A DNA stretch of 64,000 bases from Clostridium sp. AN503 (lineage in GTDB: Bacteria; Bacillota; Clostridia; Lachnospirales; Lachnospiraceae). This document shows positions 26,295-34,451 of the stretch, piece after piece. The translations under genes and the position numbers were made by a program. Under the pieces are notes generated by a model that was given only the letters and a program-made list of their open reading frames with translations, made no database searches and was not told the origin of the DNA. The first letter of the stretch is position 1, and every line of letters starts with the position of its first letter. Location: positions 2,967,001 through 3,031,000 of the forward strand of contig NZ_JBFDTP010000002.1 in NCBI RefSeq assembly GCF_040719375.1. The letters run 5' to 3'.

Positions 26295-26577
26295 TCATTT
26301 CATCAGACGATCTTTGTCTGAACTATAAAAAGTTACCCGTTTCCCTTTAGACTGTGCATAACTGATTTCGCGCCGCGTGCTCTCTCCCACATAACCGCCA
26401 ACGTCTATCACGTATATACCGTCGGCCATGTCGATTTTCTGCAGATGCATCTGATCCAGCATTTGTTTGACGTGATCATCCCACGCATCCGTAACGTCAC
26501 TGTGGTCAAAAAATCCTACCGATATCACGATATTTCCCGCAAGAGTCAGTCTTTTCTGGATTTCCGAAAATTTTTCC
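26295..26577 (-). pseudogene. 5'-truncated deoxyribosyltransferase-like gene
   Basis: The last 95 codons of this frame (FKEKFSEIQ...ADGIYVIDVGGYVGESTRREISYAQ) match a small nucleoside 2-deoxyribosyltransferase-like family whose members begin with a CGSTRF-type motif directly before FKEKF. Here that N terminus is missing: upstream of the FKEKF segment the sequence is the 3' end of the neighbouring gene in another frame. The frame stays open through that gene but the added residues are nonsense. I therefore read it as a remnant cut at about 26577 by deletion or recombination; no separate ribosome binding site is seen. Confidence 0.7.
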
Positions 26578-27336
26578 TTAAAAATCAAACAGCACAACCA
26601 CGCCATGGGCAAGTGAAAACTCGGCTGCCTGCCACAGAATTGAAAACGCAAATTTTGCCAACGATTCCGTTTCATAGACCTTATGTACGGCAGTTTTTTT
26701 ATATCCTGTCTCCCGCCCATATACTGCATCAACCGGATATCCTTCCGTCTGGCTCCAGGAAATGATCGTATCCCGGTCCGCATTCCACTCAAACTCATTA
26801 TACCGTTTAAGCTCTGCCAGGAGCAGGGAACTTGTCGCCAGGGGGCTTTCCTCCGAATTAGGCAAAACATAATCGAATATAATATTCTTCCTAATGGGAA
26901 GCCACCAGCCGTTTCCATCAAACAGCGTCAGCTTAAAATCCCTGGTTTCAAGAAACTCTTTAACAACCGGATGTTCATAAACATCAAAATTCTTGTCCAC
27001 CGTAGCAGGTACTTCTTTATCGCTATATTTTGCCGCAATATAAACCAATAATGCATTGAGAGCATCCCAGTCAGGCTTGTCCGTATAATACGGTGTAACA
27101 TCATAATCTTCATTCCATAATAGCTCCGGATCCAAGTCAAGACCTTTGATAATACTGTCCTGCCATTGTGTCACTACACCCTTTATCTCATCCACAGAAA
27201 GTTCATCATCCGCATCCTCCTGAGGTCTAATCGTCTGGAAATTCAGACCATTCGCCTCAGCAAACTGCTGGGCAACTGTTTTCCAGTTATGTGAATAATA
27301 CCTCGTCAATGTTCCGGCGTATAGATCAAGCCCCAT
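26578..27336 (-). CDS. Hypothetical protein starting MGLDLYAG
   Basis: This 252-residue soluble protein starts MGLDLYAGTLTRYY and contains Trp/Asp-rich segments such as YYTDKPDWDALNALLVYIA and a C-terminal LAKFAFSILWQAAEF. I recall similar proteins in many gut Firmicutes, but know no function. The ATG at 27336 has AGGAGG 9 bases upstream; the longer frame is not supported. The 3' end abuts a truncated gene, but its own C terminus looks complete. The local sequence is more A/T-rich than the flanks, fitting an acquired patch. Confidence 0.65.
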   Translation of the reverse strand: MGLDLYAGTLTRYYSHNWKTVAQQFAEANGLNFQTIRPQEDADDELSVDEIKGVVTQWQDSIIKGLDLDPELLWNEDYDVTPYYTDKPDWDALNALLVYIAAKYSDKEVPATVDKNFDVYEHPVVKEFLETRDFKLTLFDGNGWWLPIRKNIIFDYVLPNSEESPLATSSLLLAELKRYNEFEWNADRDTIISWSQTEGYPVDAVYGRETGYKKTAVHKVYETESLAKFAFSILWQAAEFSLAHGVVVLFDF

Positions 27337-27441
27337 ATCCCCATCCTCCTGCTGAATAAAAATCCTTTCATAGTTCACACTGCTGCCGCCAACCCATTTA
27401 AAAAATAATACCAACTATCAAAAACAAAACCTCATATTTGA

Positions 27442-27783
27442 TCACGATATTCCCTCCACCCTAAACGGATAAATATCATCCTCACGATTTGATTTTCTCA
27501 TCCGCAGGCTTGTACGCAAATAAACTTGATTATCTACCATGCTTACAGCGATCCAACAAGGATAATACCCCTCCCAAAAAGTAAACAGGCCCACTGCTTC
27601 TTCAAATGACAACACTCTTTTTCGAGGTAATATTTGCAGTTTCATTATTTCATCATAAGTTTGGGCAGTCCATTTTCCCTTTTCAAAAACAGGTTCTACC
27701 ACAATCCTTATAGCTTCATAATCCCCAACGCCAATTTTCTCTAAAGCCCGTATGAAATGTTGTGTGAAATCACGATTGTTCAA
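27442..27783 (-). CDS. Small hypothetical protein
   Basis: This 113-residue protein shows no motif I can place. It is acidic-to-neutral with alternating short helices and strands, and no signal or membrane segment. The likely start is a TTG at 27783 with AGGAAGG about 8 bases upstream. It lies between the MGLDLYAG gene and the EF-Tu-domain remnant in the same orientation. It may be an accessory or immunity-like gene, but that is only suggested by context. Confidence 0.5.
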   Translation of the reverse strand: MNNRDFTQHFIRALEKIGVGDYEAIRIVVEPVFEKGKWTAQTYDEIMKLQILPRKRVLSFEEAVGLFTFWEGYYPCWIAVSMVDNQVYLRTSLRMRKSNREDDIYPFRVEGIS

Positions 27784-27813
27784 TTAAACTTCCTTTCCTG
27801 CTACCCATAAAAA

Positions 27814-27966
27814 TCAACATTTCAACAAATCATTATACACTTCCAAAACCTCCGCATAACCAGTAATGCGGGAACCCTCCTGAAATCGAATCACCATCCC
27901 TTTTTTTAACGAATGAAGATAAATTTCCAGTAGAACAAAAGTGATCGTTCCCTCTACCGTCTCACC
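27814..27966 (-). pseudogene. Remnant of EF-Tu domain-like small protein
   Basis: The last 50 codons (GETVEGTITF...GMVIRFQEGSRITGYAEVL) match the C-terminal half of the small EF-Tu domain-III-like proteins common in Firmicutes, with the V-x-x-GM-x-F-x-EG-x-x-x-x-G pattern. The preceding 5' half is absent: at about 27966 the sequence passes into the GC-rich inverted-repeat region. The frame continues into that region, but the residues are Arg/Pro-rich and unlike the family. This is therefore a truncated gene, probably broken by arrival or rearrangement of the repeat element. Confidence 0.65.
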
Positions 27967-28019
27967 CTCCCGCACGCAACTCCCTCCGCGCCGCATCCCG
28001 CAGCGGCTGCCAGAGCACA

Positions 28020-28294
28020 GTCCGGGAAGGGGCGCCGGGGGCTGGGCTGCGGAGGTGGAATCGCATCTTGCGGAGGTGTTGGAAACACTTAGGTCCTGGC
28101 GGTGGAGAAAGCGGGGACGCAGTCTGACGCACAACGTCAGGCTGCGAAGGGACGGGAGAGGCGAATTCATCAAGAATTCGGTTCGACTGTCCCTGGTGCC
28201 CCGATTTCTCCGCCGCCAGGACCTTAGAGTTTCCCACCGACGACAAACAGCGATCCCCCCCCCGCAGACCAGCCCCCGGCGCCCCTTCCCGGAC
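28020..28294. repeat. 275-bp complex inverted-repeat element
   Basis: Perfect 26-bp inverted arms (28020-28045 and 28269-28294, core GGGGCGCCGGGGGCTGG) enclose a second pair of about 30 bp with three mismatches (28081-28110 and 28205-28234, core GTCCTGGCGG). The centre has a further small hairpin (CGCAGTCTGACG / CGTCAGGCTGCG) and a GAATTC pair. The outline of nested stems suggests a structured RNA or a non-autonomous mobile element. It lies between a gene remnant and the DUF1576 gene. Confidence 0.7.
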
Positions 28295-28332
28295 GTCCCC
28301 CCTAAAACACCCCCGCGGCCATGCCAGCCATT

Positions 28333-29610
28333 TTACAAGGACAATCCTCCGCGTGCCCGCGCTCTCCTGTCTCTGATCGACTGGATCACCGGCACCAGAA
28401 AGATCGCCACAATACCCCCTGCAAACCCATTATTATACAGGTTCATCCCCCCGTACACGATCCCCACATTGAGGGCCACCGAGGAATGCAAAAATCCTGC
28501 AATCACCCCCGCGATCACTCCAAACTCACCTGCGATCGGTGCCAGGGTCGTAGACAGAAGAAGCGCCAGTGTCACCGCCGGATCCGTGATCGACCAATTC
28601 TTAAACAGGCTGGCGAACAGGACTCCAAACATGACCGGCAGGATATTCCTCAAATGCTTGCCCGTGGCGCTGAACCCCACCACCGTAAAGATGCTCCCGA
28701 TCGTCGGTCCATTTAAATGCGCGCCGGTCAGCACCACGATCCACATGACCGCCAGGCCGTTCACGCCCATATTGATCAGAGTCGGAGCGCCGCCTTCGGC
28801 TTTATAATAGTCCGTACCGCCAAGGCCGTAAGACTTAATGATATTTTTATATCCCTTCCATGCTGTCCGGTCTGTAAGCAGGCTGTACAGGATCATCCCG
28901 CCAAACAGTACCGACAGAAGAATGATGAACATGGTATTGCTCTCCGTAGACCATATAAGCCTGGACTCCACCGTATGTCCAAACGAACGGAATACTGACA
29001 CGACCACCGTCGCAATGATCCCGCCTGCAAATCCCACATTATAAAGAGAATATCCTTTGTGGGCAAAATGCACATGGGTAGCTAAGGGCGGCAGTACGAA
29101 CCCGATCGTAATCCCGGTAAATGCACACAGGGCCATCCGCGCCAACAGCGGCATCTCCCCGATCAGCATTACCTGGGTAATGATCGGCGACAGGCTTGTC
29201 CCGTAAAACCCAATATAGATATACCTGGATACAGAAGTCTTATGATATCTGGCATAGAGGAAAACACCCAGCAGGATCAGCCAGATGTTTAACACATTTT
29301 TTCCAAACAATGAGAAACCAAACATCAGGAAGCTGGAGGTAATGGTATGCCCATCCAGATCCATCCCCAGCCCATACACGATCCCAATGCTCAGCAGCGT
29401 CAGAATACCAGCATTGATAAAGGAGGCCCCTACGCCTCCGATCACAAAATAATCCGTGATCAGAAAGTCCGGCTCCCGTACAATGGCAACCAGCCCTCTC
29501 CATATCTCATCCACCGGCTGCAAAAAAAATCCCACAACAATAAAGTAGATCGGAACCAGAGCCAGAAGCAGAAACCGCCCGTTTCTGGTCAGAGGTCTAT
29601 TTATCTTCAT
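28333..29610 (-). CDS. DUF1576 family membrane protein
   Basis: This 425-residue protein has about eleven membrane spans and two internal repeats marked by NVGFAGGII and NNGFAGGIV (near residues 190 and 395), the signature of DUF1576. The function is unknown; the symmetrical repeat and small-residue-rich helices suggest a transporter or channel. It is 16 bases downstream of uppP on the same strand and may be cotranscribed with it. Confidence 0.85.
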   Translation of the reverse strand: MKINRPLTRNGRFLLLALVPIYFIVVGFFLQPVDEIWRGLVAIVREPDFLITDYFVIGGVGASFINAGILTLLSIGIVYGLGMDLDGHTITSSFLMFGFSLFGKNVLNIWLILLGVFLYARYHKTSVSRYIYIGFYGTSLSPIITQVMLIGEMPLLARMALCAFTGITIGFVLPPLATHVHFAHKGYSLYNVGFAGGIIATVVVSVFRSFGHTVESRLIWSTESNTMFIILLSVLFGGMILYSLLTDRTAWKGYKNIIKSYGLGGTDYYKAEGGAPTLINMGVNGLAVMWIVVLTGAHLNGPTIGSIFTVVGFSATGKHLRNILPVMFGVLFASLFKNWSITDPAVTLALLLSTTLAPIAGEFGVIAGVIAGFLHSSVALNVGIVYGGMNLYNNGFAGGIVAIFLVPVIQSIRDRRARARGGLSL

Positions 29611-29626
29611 ATAACACAGCCTTTCC

Positions 29627-30460
29627 CTAGCCCATCAGCGCCGTCACCGTAAAATATGCCAGCACGATCACACCCAGCACGATCCGGTAATAGCCGAACA
29701 GCTTAAAGTCATTTTTCTTGATATAACCCATCAGGAATTTGATCGAGTACACCGATACCACAAACGCGATCAGCATTCCGGTGATCAGATAAAAAATCTC
29801 AATCCCCTTAAAATGAAACCCGAATTTCACCAGCTTTAAAAGGCTTGCGCCAAACATCACCGGTATCCCTAAAAAAAACGAAAATTCCGCAGCTGCCCCG
29901 CGGGAACATCCCAAGATCATCGCTCCCAGTATGGTTGAACCGGAACGGGATGTTCCCGGCACAAGGGAAAGCACCTGGAACAGGCCGATATAGAGCGCCG
30001 TCTGATAAGAGATCTGTGACGTCCGCTGGATCGGAAATTCCGTATACTGGTTCCTGTTTTCCAGCAGGATAAACAGGATACCGTAAACGATCAGTGTAGT
30101 CGCCACCACGTATCCATTGTACAGATGGGCGTCCATCCAGTCATCCAGCAAAAGCCCGAATACAGCCGCCGGCACACAGGCCACCACGATCTTCACCCAC
30201 AGCAGGACCGTCCCTCTCTTCTGCCCGGCAGTCTTGCCGGGATCAAACGGATTCAGCTTCCGAAAATACAAAACGACCACAGCCAGGATCGCCCCAAGCT
30301 GGATCACCACCCGGAACATGGACATGAATTCTGCCGTAACATTTAAATGGATGATCTCATCCACCAGGATCATATGCCCGGTACTGCTGATGGGGAGCCA
30401 TTCCGTAAAACCTTCAACGATCCCCAGCACTATAACCTTTAAAAACTCTATAAAATCCAT
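29627..30460 (-). CDS. uppP: Undecaprenyl-diphosphatase
   Basis: This 277-residue membrane enzyme dephosphorylates undecaprenyl pyrophosphate to recycle the lipid carrier for cell wall and surface glycan synthesis; extra copies give bacitracin resistance. The two signature motifs are present: EGFTEWLPISSTGH at about residues 16-29 (catalytic Glu and Ser) and GTSRSGST near 175. About eight membrane spans follow the BacA pattern. It lies between ung and the DUF1576 gene with short gaps. Confidence 0.95.
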   Translation of the reverse strand: MDFIEFLKVIVLGIVEGFTEWLPISSTGHMILVDEIIHLNVTAEFMSMFRVVIQLGAILAVVVLYFRKLNPFDPGKTAGQKRGTVLLWVKIVVACVPAAVFGLLLDDWMDAHLYNGYVVATTLIVYGILFILLENRNQYTEFPIQRTSQISYQTALYIGLFQVLSLVPGTSRSGSTILGAMILGCSRGAAAEFSFFLGIPVMFGASLLKLVKFGFHFKGIEIFYLITGMLIAFVVSVYSIKFLMGYIKKNDFKLFGYYRIVLGVIVLAYFTVTALMG

Positions 30461-30475
30461 AGTCTCATTACGCTC

Positions 30476-31150
30476 CTATCTATTCTCTATCTGCCAGTCA
30501 ATGGGCGTCAGACCGTTTGCCTCTAAAAAAGCATTGGTCTGGCTAAACGGCCTGCTTCCGAAAAAACCCCGGTACGCGGACAGCGGACTGGGATGAGGCG
30601 CCTCCAGGATCAGGTGCTTCGGATTGTTCAGCATGGTCTTTTTAAGCTGCGCCGGACGCCCCCAGAGGATAAAGACCATGGGGCGGTCCTGTTCATTGAG
30701 TATCCTGATCGCGGCATCCGTAAACTCCTCCCATCCGATCCCACGATGAGAATTGGCCGCATGGGCGCGGACAGTCAGCACCGTATTGAGGAGCATGACC
30801 CCCTGCCTTGCCCATTTTTCCAGATATCCATTATTGGGTATATAACACCCCAGATCGTCATGAAGCTCCTGATAAATGTTCACCAGAGACGGTGGGATCT
30901 CCACATCCGGCTTCACGGAAAAACACAGCCCATGGGCCTGCCCCACGTTATGGTAAGGGTCCTGCCCCAAAATGACCACCTTAACCTGGGAAAGAGGTGT
31001 AAATTCAAACGCGTTGAAAATATCATTGGCGTCAGGAAACACCTGGCGCGTGCTGTATTCCTGCTTAATGGTCTCATAAAGCTTCTTGTAATATGGTTTC
31101 TTAAACTCGGCGCTAAGAGGCGCCAGCCAGTCATTTGCAATGGCTCCCAT
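30476..31150 (-). CDS. ung: Uracil-DNA glycosylase, family 1
   Basis: This 224-residue DNA repair enzyme removes uracil from DNA. The water-activating loop GQDPYH (D64) and the minor-groove loop HPSPLSAYRGF (near residue 187) are intact, as is the uracil-binding region around VMLLNTVLTV. Length is normal for the family. GGAGG lies upstream of the ATG. It is 15 bases upstream of uppP on the same strand. Confidence 0.97.
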   Translation of the reverse strand: MGAIANDWLAPLSAEFKKPYYKKLYETIKQEYSTRQVFPDANDIFNAFEFTPLSQVKVVILGQDPYHNVGQAHGLCFSVKPDVEIPPSLVNIYQELHDDLGCYIPNNGYLEKWARQGVMLLNTVLTVRAHAANSHRGIGWEEFTDAAIRILNEQDRPMVFILWGRPAQLKKTMLNNPKHLILEAPHPSPLSAYRGFFGSRPFSQTNAFLEANGLTPIDWQIENR

Positions 31151-31257
31151 CTGTCATTTGTCCTCCGTATTCTCACACTGCCGTGCAAAACGGCCCTGCG
31201 TCTTTTTCCTGCAGCTTTTGCGGGCTTCCTTTGAGATCCTGCCTGCATCCTGCACAC

Positions 31258-32019
31258 TTACAGCCGCACAGCGATCCCACGCCCCTTAAGATAACGCTTC
31301 AGGTCCCGGATCTCCAGCTCTTTATAATGGAACAGAGAAGCCGCCAGCGCCGCATCCGCCTTTCCCACTGTCAGGGCGTCATAGAAATGTTCCATGGTCC
31401 CCGCGCCGCCGGAAGCGATCACCGGAACCGATACGCTGTCCGCAATGAGAGCCGTCAGCTCATTGTCATATCCGGCCTTCGTCCCGTCACAGTCCATGCT
31501 GGTCAGCAATATCTCCCCCGCCCCCAGCGCATCCGCCTTCATGGCCCACTCCACCGCGTCCAGTCCAGTGTCGATCCGGCCGCCATTCTTAAACACATTC
31601 CAGCCGGAACCATCCTGCCGCCTTCTGGCGTCAATGGCTATCACCACGCACTGCCTGCCGAACTTCTCCGCCGCGTTTGAGATCAGCTCCGGCGTATTGA
31701 TGGCTGAGGAGTTGATGGATATCTTGTCGGCGCCTTCCCGCAACAGCCTGCGGAAATCCTCCACCGTGCGGATGCCCCCGCCCACCGTAAACGGGATAAA
31801 CACCTTCTCCGCCACCCGTCGTACCATATCCACCACAGTCTCCCTCGCATCGGAGGAGGCTGTAATATCCAGAAACACCAGCTCATCCGCCCCTGCCTTG
31901 TCGTAGGCTTCGGCAATCTCCACCGGATCCCCCGCATCCCGCAGGTTCACAAAATTGACGCCCTTTACCACCCGCCCGTTGTGGACATCCAGGCAGGGAA
32001 TGATCCTTTTCGTAAACAT
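31258..32019 (-). CDS. hisF: Imidazole glycerol phosphate synthase cyclase subunit
   Basis: This 253-residue TIM-barrel subunit joins ammonia from HisH to PRFAR, giving imidazole glycerol phosphate and AICAR in histidine and purine metabolism. The catalytic D11 lies in PCLDVHNG, the second catalytic Asp in AIDARR (near 130), and phosphate-binding loops such as TVGGGIRT and ASGGAG are visible. It lies 25 bases downstream of hisH. No other histidine genes are in the window, so the pair is separated from the rest of the pathway or the his operon is elsewhere. Confidence 0.96.
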   Translation of the reverse strand: MFTKRIIPCLDVHNGRVVKGVNFVNLRDAGDPVEIAEAYDKAGADELVFLDITASSDARETVVDMVRRVAEKVFIPFTVGGGIRTVEDFRRLLREGADKISINSSAINTPELISNAAEKFGRQCVVIAIDARRRQDGSGWNVFKNGGRIDTGLDAVEWAMKADALGAGEILLTSMDCDGTKAGYDNELTALIADSVSVPVIASGGAGTMEHFYDALTVGKADAALAASLFHYKELEIRDLKRYLKGRGIAVRL

Positions 32020-32044
32020 ATGCTGCTCCTTACTGCCTTATCCG

Positions 32045-32650
32045 TCACAGGCTGATGAAATTTTTTAAGATCAAAAGTCCGGCTTCACTGCTCTTTTCCG
32101 GATGGAACTGACAGGCAAACAGGTTCCCGGCTTCTACCGCCGCATGGATGTGGGCGCCGTACTCGGTGGTTGCCGCCACGACATCCTCATCCTCCGCCTT
32201 CAGATAATAGGAATGTACAAAATACACGTAAGCCCCGTCATCGATCCCCGCAAACAACCTGGTCCCGGGGCGGATAGACAGGGAATTCCAGCCCATGTGC
32301 GGGATCTTCTGCCCTTCACAGTCCGGGAGCTTTAAGATCTCTCCCTTTAAAAGCCCAAGACCTTTCACGCCGTCACACTCATCGCTGCGCTCAAACATAA
32401 GCTGCAGTCCCAGGCAGATCCCAAGAAACGGTGTCTGGTTCTCTGCTACCTGATGGATCACATCCACCAGGCCGTATTTCTCCAAACGGCCCATGGCATC
32501 CCCAAAGGAACCGACCCCCGGCAGGATCACCTTGTCCGCTGCCAGGATCGTGTCCCGGTCCCTGGTGATCACCGGCTGCTCCCCCAATGCCGCCAATGCC
32601 TTCTCCACACTCTTTAGATTTCCTGCATCATAATCGATTATCGCTATCAT
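32045..32650 (-). CDS. hisH: Imidazole glycerol phosphate synthase glutaminase subunit
   Basis: This 201-residue class I glutamine amidotransferase makes ammonia for HisF. The triad is visible: C79 in GICLGLQL and the His/Glu of CQFHPEKS near residue 183. LPGVGSFGDAM near 43 is the glutaminase loop. GGAGGAG precedes the ATG by 6 bases. It is followed by hisF. Confidence 0.96.
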   Translation of the reverse strand: MIAIIDYDAGNLKSVEKALAALGEQPVITRDRDTILAADKVILPGVGSFGDAMGRLEKYGLVDVIHQVAENQTPFLGICLGLQLMFERSDECDGVKGLGLLKGEILKLPDCEGQKIPHMGWNSLSIRPGTRLFAGIDDGAYVYFVHSYYLKAEDEDVVAATTEYGAHIHAAVEAGNLFACQFHPEKSSEAGLLILKNFISL

Positions 32651-32800
32651 TGGTCTCCTCCAAAAAATCGTGGATTGCTGATCTGATCCCGTTTTATTTC
32701 AACAGTTTATCACAAGATTGTAGATTTCTCAATGGGGGATGCGCGAATTATGCCTTTTCCCGCGCATTCCTGTCCTTTATGGCCCGATCCCGTGTTCTCT

Positions 32801-33303
32801 CTATGGCTTGATCCCGTACTCGCGGTATAAAACCGCGCGGTATTCCCGGTCTTTGATCGCCCTCTCTAAATCATCCATTCTGGACTCCCGAATCAACCGC
32901 TCCGTCAAAGCTGCAAAACATTCCTCCCCTTCTGCCTTCCCGGCCACCACCCCGTCTGCAAATATCATCTGTCCAATCTGTGTCATCCTCATCTCCTCCT
33001 TTATGCGATTCCGATAGCCTTCATCAATCACCTTGTCAGAGAATGTCAGTATCCCCGCAAGGGCCCGCAGTGTCTGATCCCGCTCCGGAATCCGCCGCGC
33101 AAGCTCTACGGCTCTTTCGATCATAACCTGCTTCTCCTGGATCCCTTTTACTGTAAGCGGCAGGATCATAAGCTGCATCAGATCTTCCTCGCCAAGCCGC
33201 TCCCCCAAACAGGTCTTCTCGTCCAGTTTGCGATAAATACACTCTGTATCCTGATGGATCAGATATGCTGATTCTCTTTGTTTTGATATGCAATATCACT
33301 CAT
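32801..33303 (-). pseudogene. Rpn-family nuclease remnant with internal deletion
   Basis: The gene begins at an ATG (33303) with AGGAG upstream and MSDIAYQNKENQ, the usual start of a Lachnospiraceae Rpn-like PD-(D/E)XK nuclease family. It hits a stop after 14 codons. From about 33275 another frame reads SAYLIHQDTECIYRKL...EDLMQLMILPLTVKG and continues 135-odd codons to 32801, matching the C-terminal part of the same family. The central nuclease region (roughly 140 codons) is missing and the two ends are out of frame. It should be inactive, though the C-terminal part could still be translated from an internal start at 33208. Confidence 0.7.
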
Positions 33304-33616
33304 ACGTTTTCTCCTTTTATTATACTTGATATTCCTTCATAATTGCAATACTACATTACAAGTGCATCCCTCCCTGTCTTTTCCTATCTCCGTTCATATA
33401 CCTGTTAGTTTTGAAATTTCCCGCAAATCTGCGGTATTGATAAATATAGAATTTATCAGAACCCTGCCGGATGGAATCTCCAGCGAAGATTGTGTTTAGT
33501 ATATTATTTTTTTAATTCACTAACAATCGTTTTTTACTTTTGCATCCCGGCCCTGTATCCCGGCCTGATGGCTCAATAGCTGTCAGCAAGCCGGGAAGTC
33601 CATATGTCAAAGTATT
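33304..33616. other. Intergenic region of 313 bp
   Basis: No open frame with a ribosome binding site is seen. A hairpin with CCCGGC / GCCGGG arms and an inner CTGA / TCAG stem lies at about 33559-33595, after the sirtuin-like gene; it lacks a T-run on the minus strand, so it is at best a weak terminator. The rest is A/T-rich and probably holds the promoter of the remnant gene. Confidence 0.4.
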
Positions 33617-34423
33617 TTATCTTCTGCCGCTTTCTGGGCACAGCTTTTCCACCCACTTCACGGAATTCTCCCCGATCCCAACGGCCCGTCCCGACAGTTC
33701 CCGGGTGATCTGGGGGAATTTCTCATTGACCCGGTACATAAATGATCTCTGGTTAAAGAATGCAGTCTTCTCAAAGGGAAACCGGATAACGCCCGGATTC
33801 GCAAAACCAACGCCCAGCTCCAGGATCACCAGCTCCTTTCCCAGGGTATCCGTCAGCCATCTGGTGTAGCGGTTCCACTGGGGCAGATAGCCTTCCTCGA
33901 TATAAACATCCGCTTCCATGGTGTTCCCGGTCAGAGACGCTCCGCAGTGAGGACAGATATCCTCCGGGATCTCTCCCGGCTCCCAGATGTCCTTCGTGCA
34001 AGCCGCCGAACACTGCCGCCAGGTCTCATTGCCGCAGGGGGCCACGATACGCTGCCACCGGGTATCCCCCGGCTTCTGCGGAACAGGAAATATCTTATCC
34101 ATCAGGGCCAGGGTCTTTTCATCCGCAGATGGACATGAGGCCTCTTCTTCCGCTCTCCGGTCTGCATCCACCGCCATTTCCGTCCGGCTTCCCAGCGATG
34201 ACTCATAGATCAGCGCGTCCGTCGCCATGGTGACAATGAAATAATCCTTATCCTTTATCAGTTTGTAAAGAACCTCGTATGCTGAAAGGAGCTGCTGCCT
34301 ACCGGAAACGCCGTCCCTTAACCCTTTTGCTTTCCACTCCGCGCCCAGCCCTACGAGCACCTTCTGGCAGGATGCCAGCCTTTCTATTATATCCGTATCG
34401 ATATCCATGCCCTTCTGCTCCAC
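33617..34423 (-). CDS. Divergent sirtuin-like protein
   Basis: This 268-residue protein resembles Sir2 proteins in several places: KDYFIVTMATDALIY near residue 80 (as in the sirtuin KDYFVVTTNVD segment), a Cys-rich part with CGNETWRQC-x3-C and CPHCG near 130-165 (zinc module), and VILELGVGFANPGVIRFPFEK near 215. The usual N-terminal GAG(I/L)S-x-DFR loop is reduced to GLGAEW, the TTNVD motif is changed, and I cannot find the catalytic His. It may bind NAD or a modified peptide without deacylating it. Translation likely begins at a GTG with GGAGG 8-9 bases upstream. Confidence 0.6.
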   Translation of the reverse strand: MEQKGMDIDTDIIERLASCQKVLVGLGAEWKAKGLRDGVSGRQQLLSAYEVLYKLIKDKDYFIVTMATDALIYESSLGSRTEMAVDADRRAEEEASCPSADEKTLALMDKIFPVPQKPGDTRWQRIVAPCGNETWRQCSAACTKDIWEPGEIPEDICPHCGASLTGNTMEADVYIEEGYLPQWNRYTRWLTDTLGKELVILELGVGFANPGVIRFPFEKTAFFNQRSFMYRVNEKFPQITRELSGRAVGIGENSVKWVEKLCPESGRR

Positions 34424-34451
34424 CGTCTTATCCTCCCAGTCTTTTCTTCTG

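Noticed and set aside
28020..28294. CRISPR array
   Set aside because: The repeats are inverted and nested, not direct repeats with regular unique spacers; no cas gene is in the window.
27941..28807. 288-codon plus-strand frame through the second inverted-repeat element
   Set aside because: It runs through the repeat and then antisense to the DUF1576 gene, with low-complexity translation.
33036..33299. 87-codon open frame inside the Rpn remnant
   Set aside because: Its translation matches no family after the first codons and it lies in a different frame from both recognisable parts of the decayed gene.
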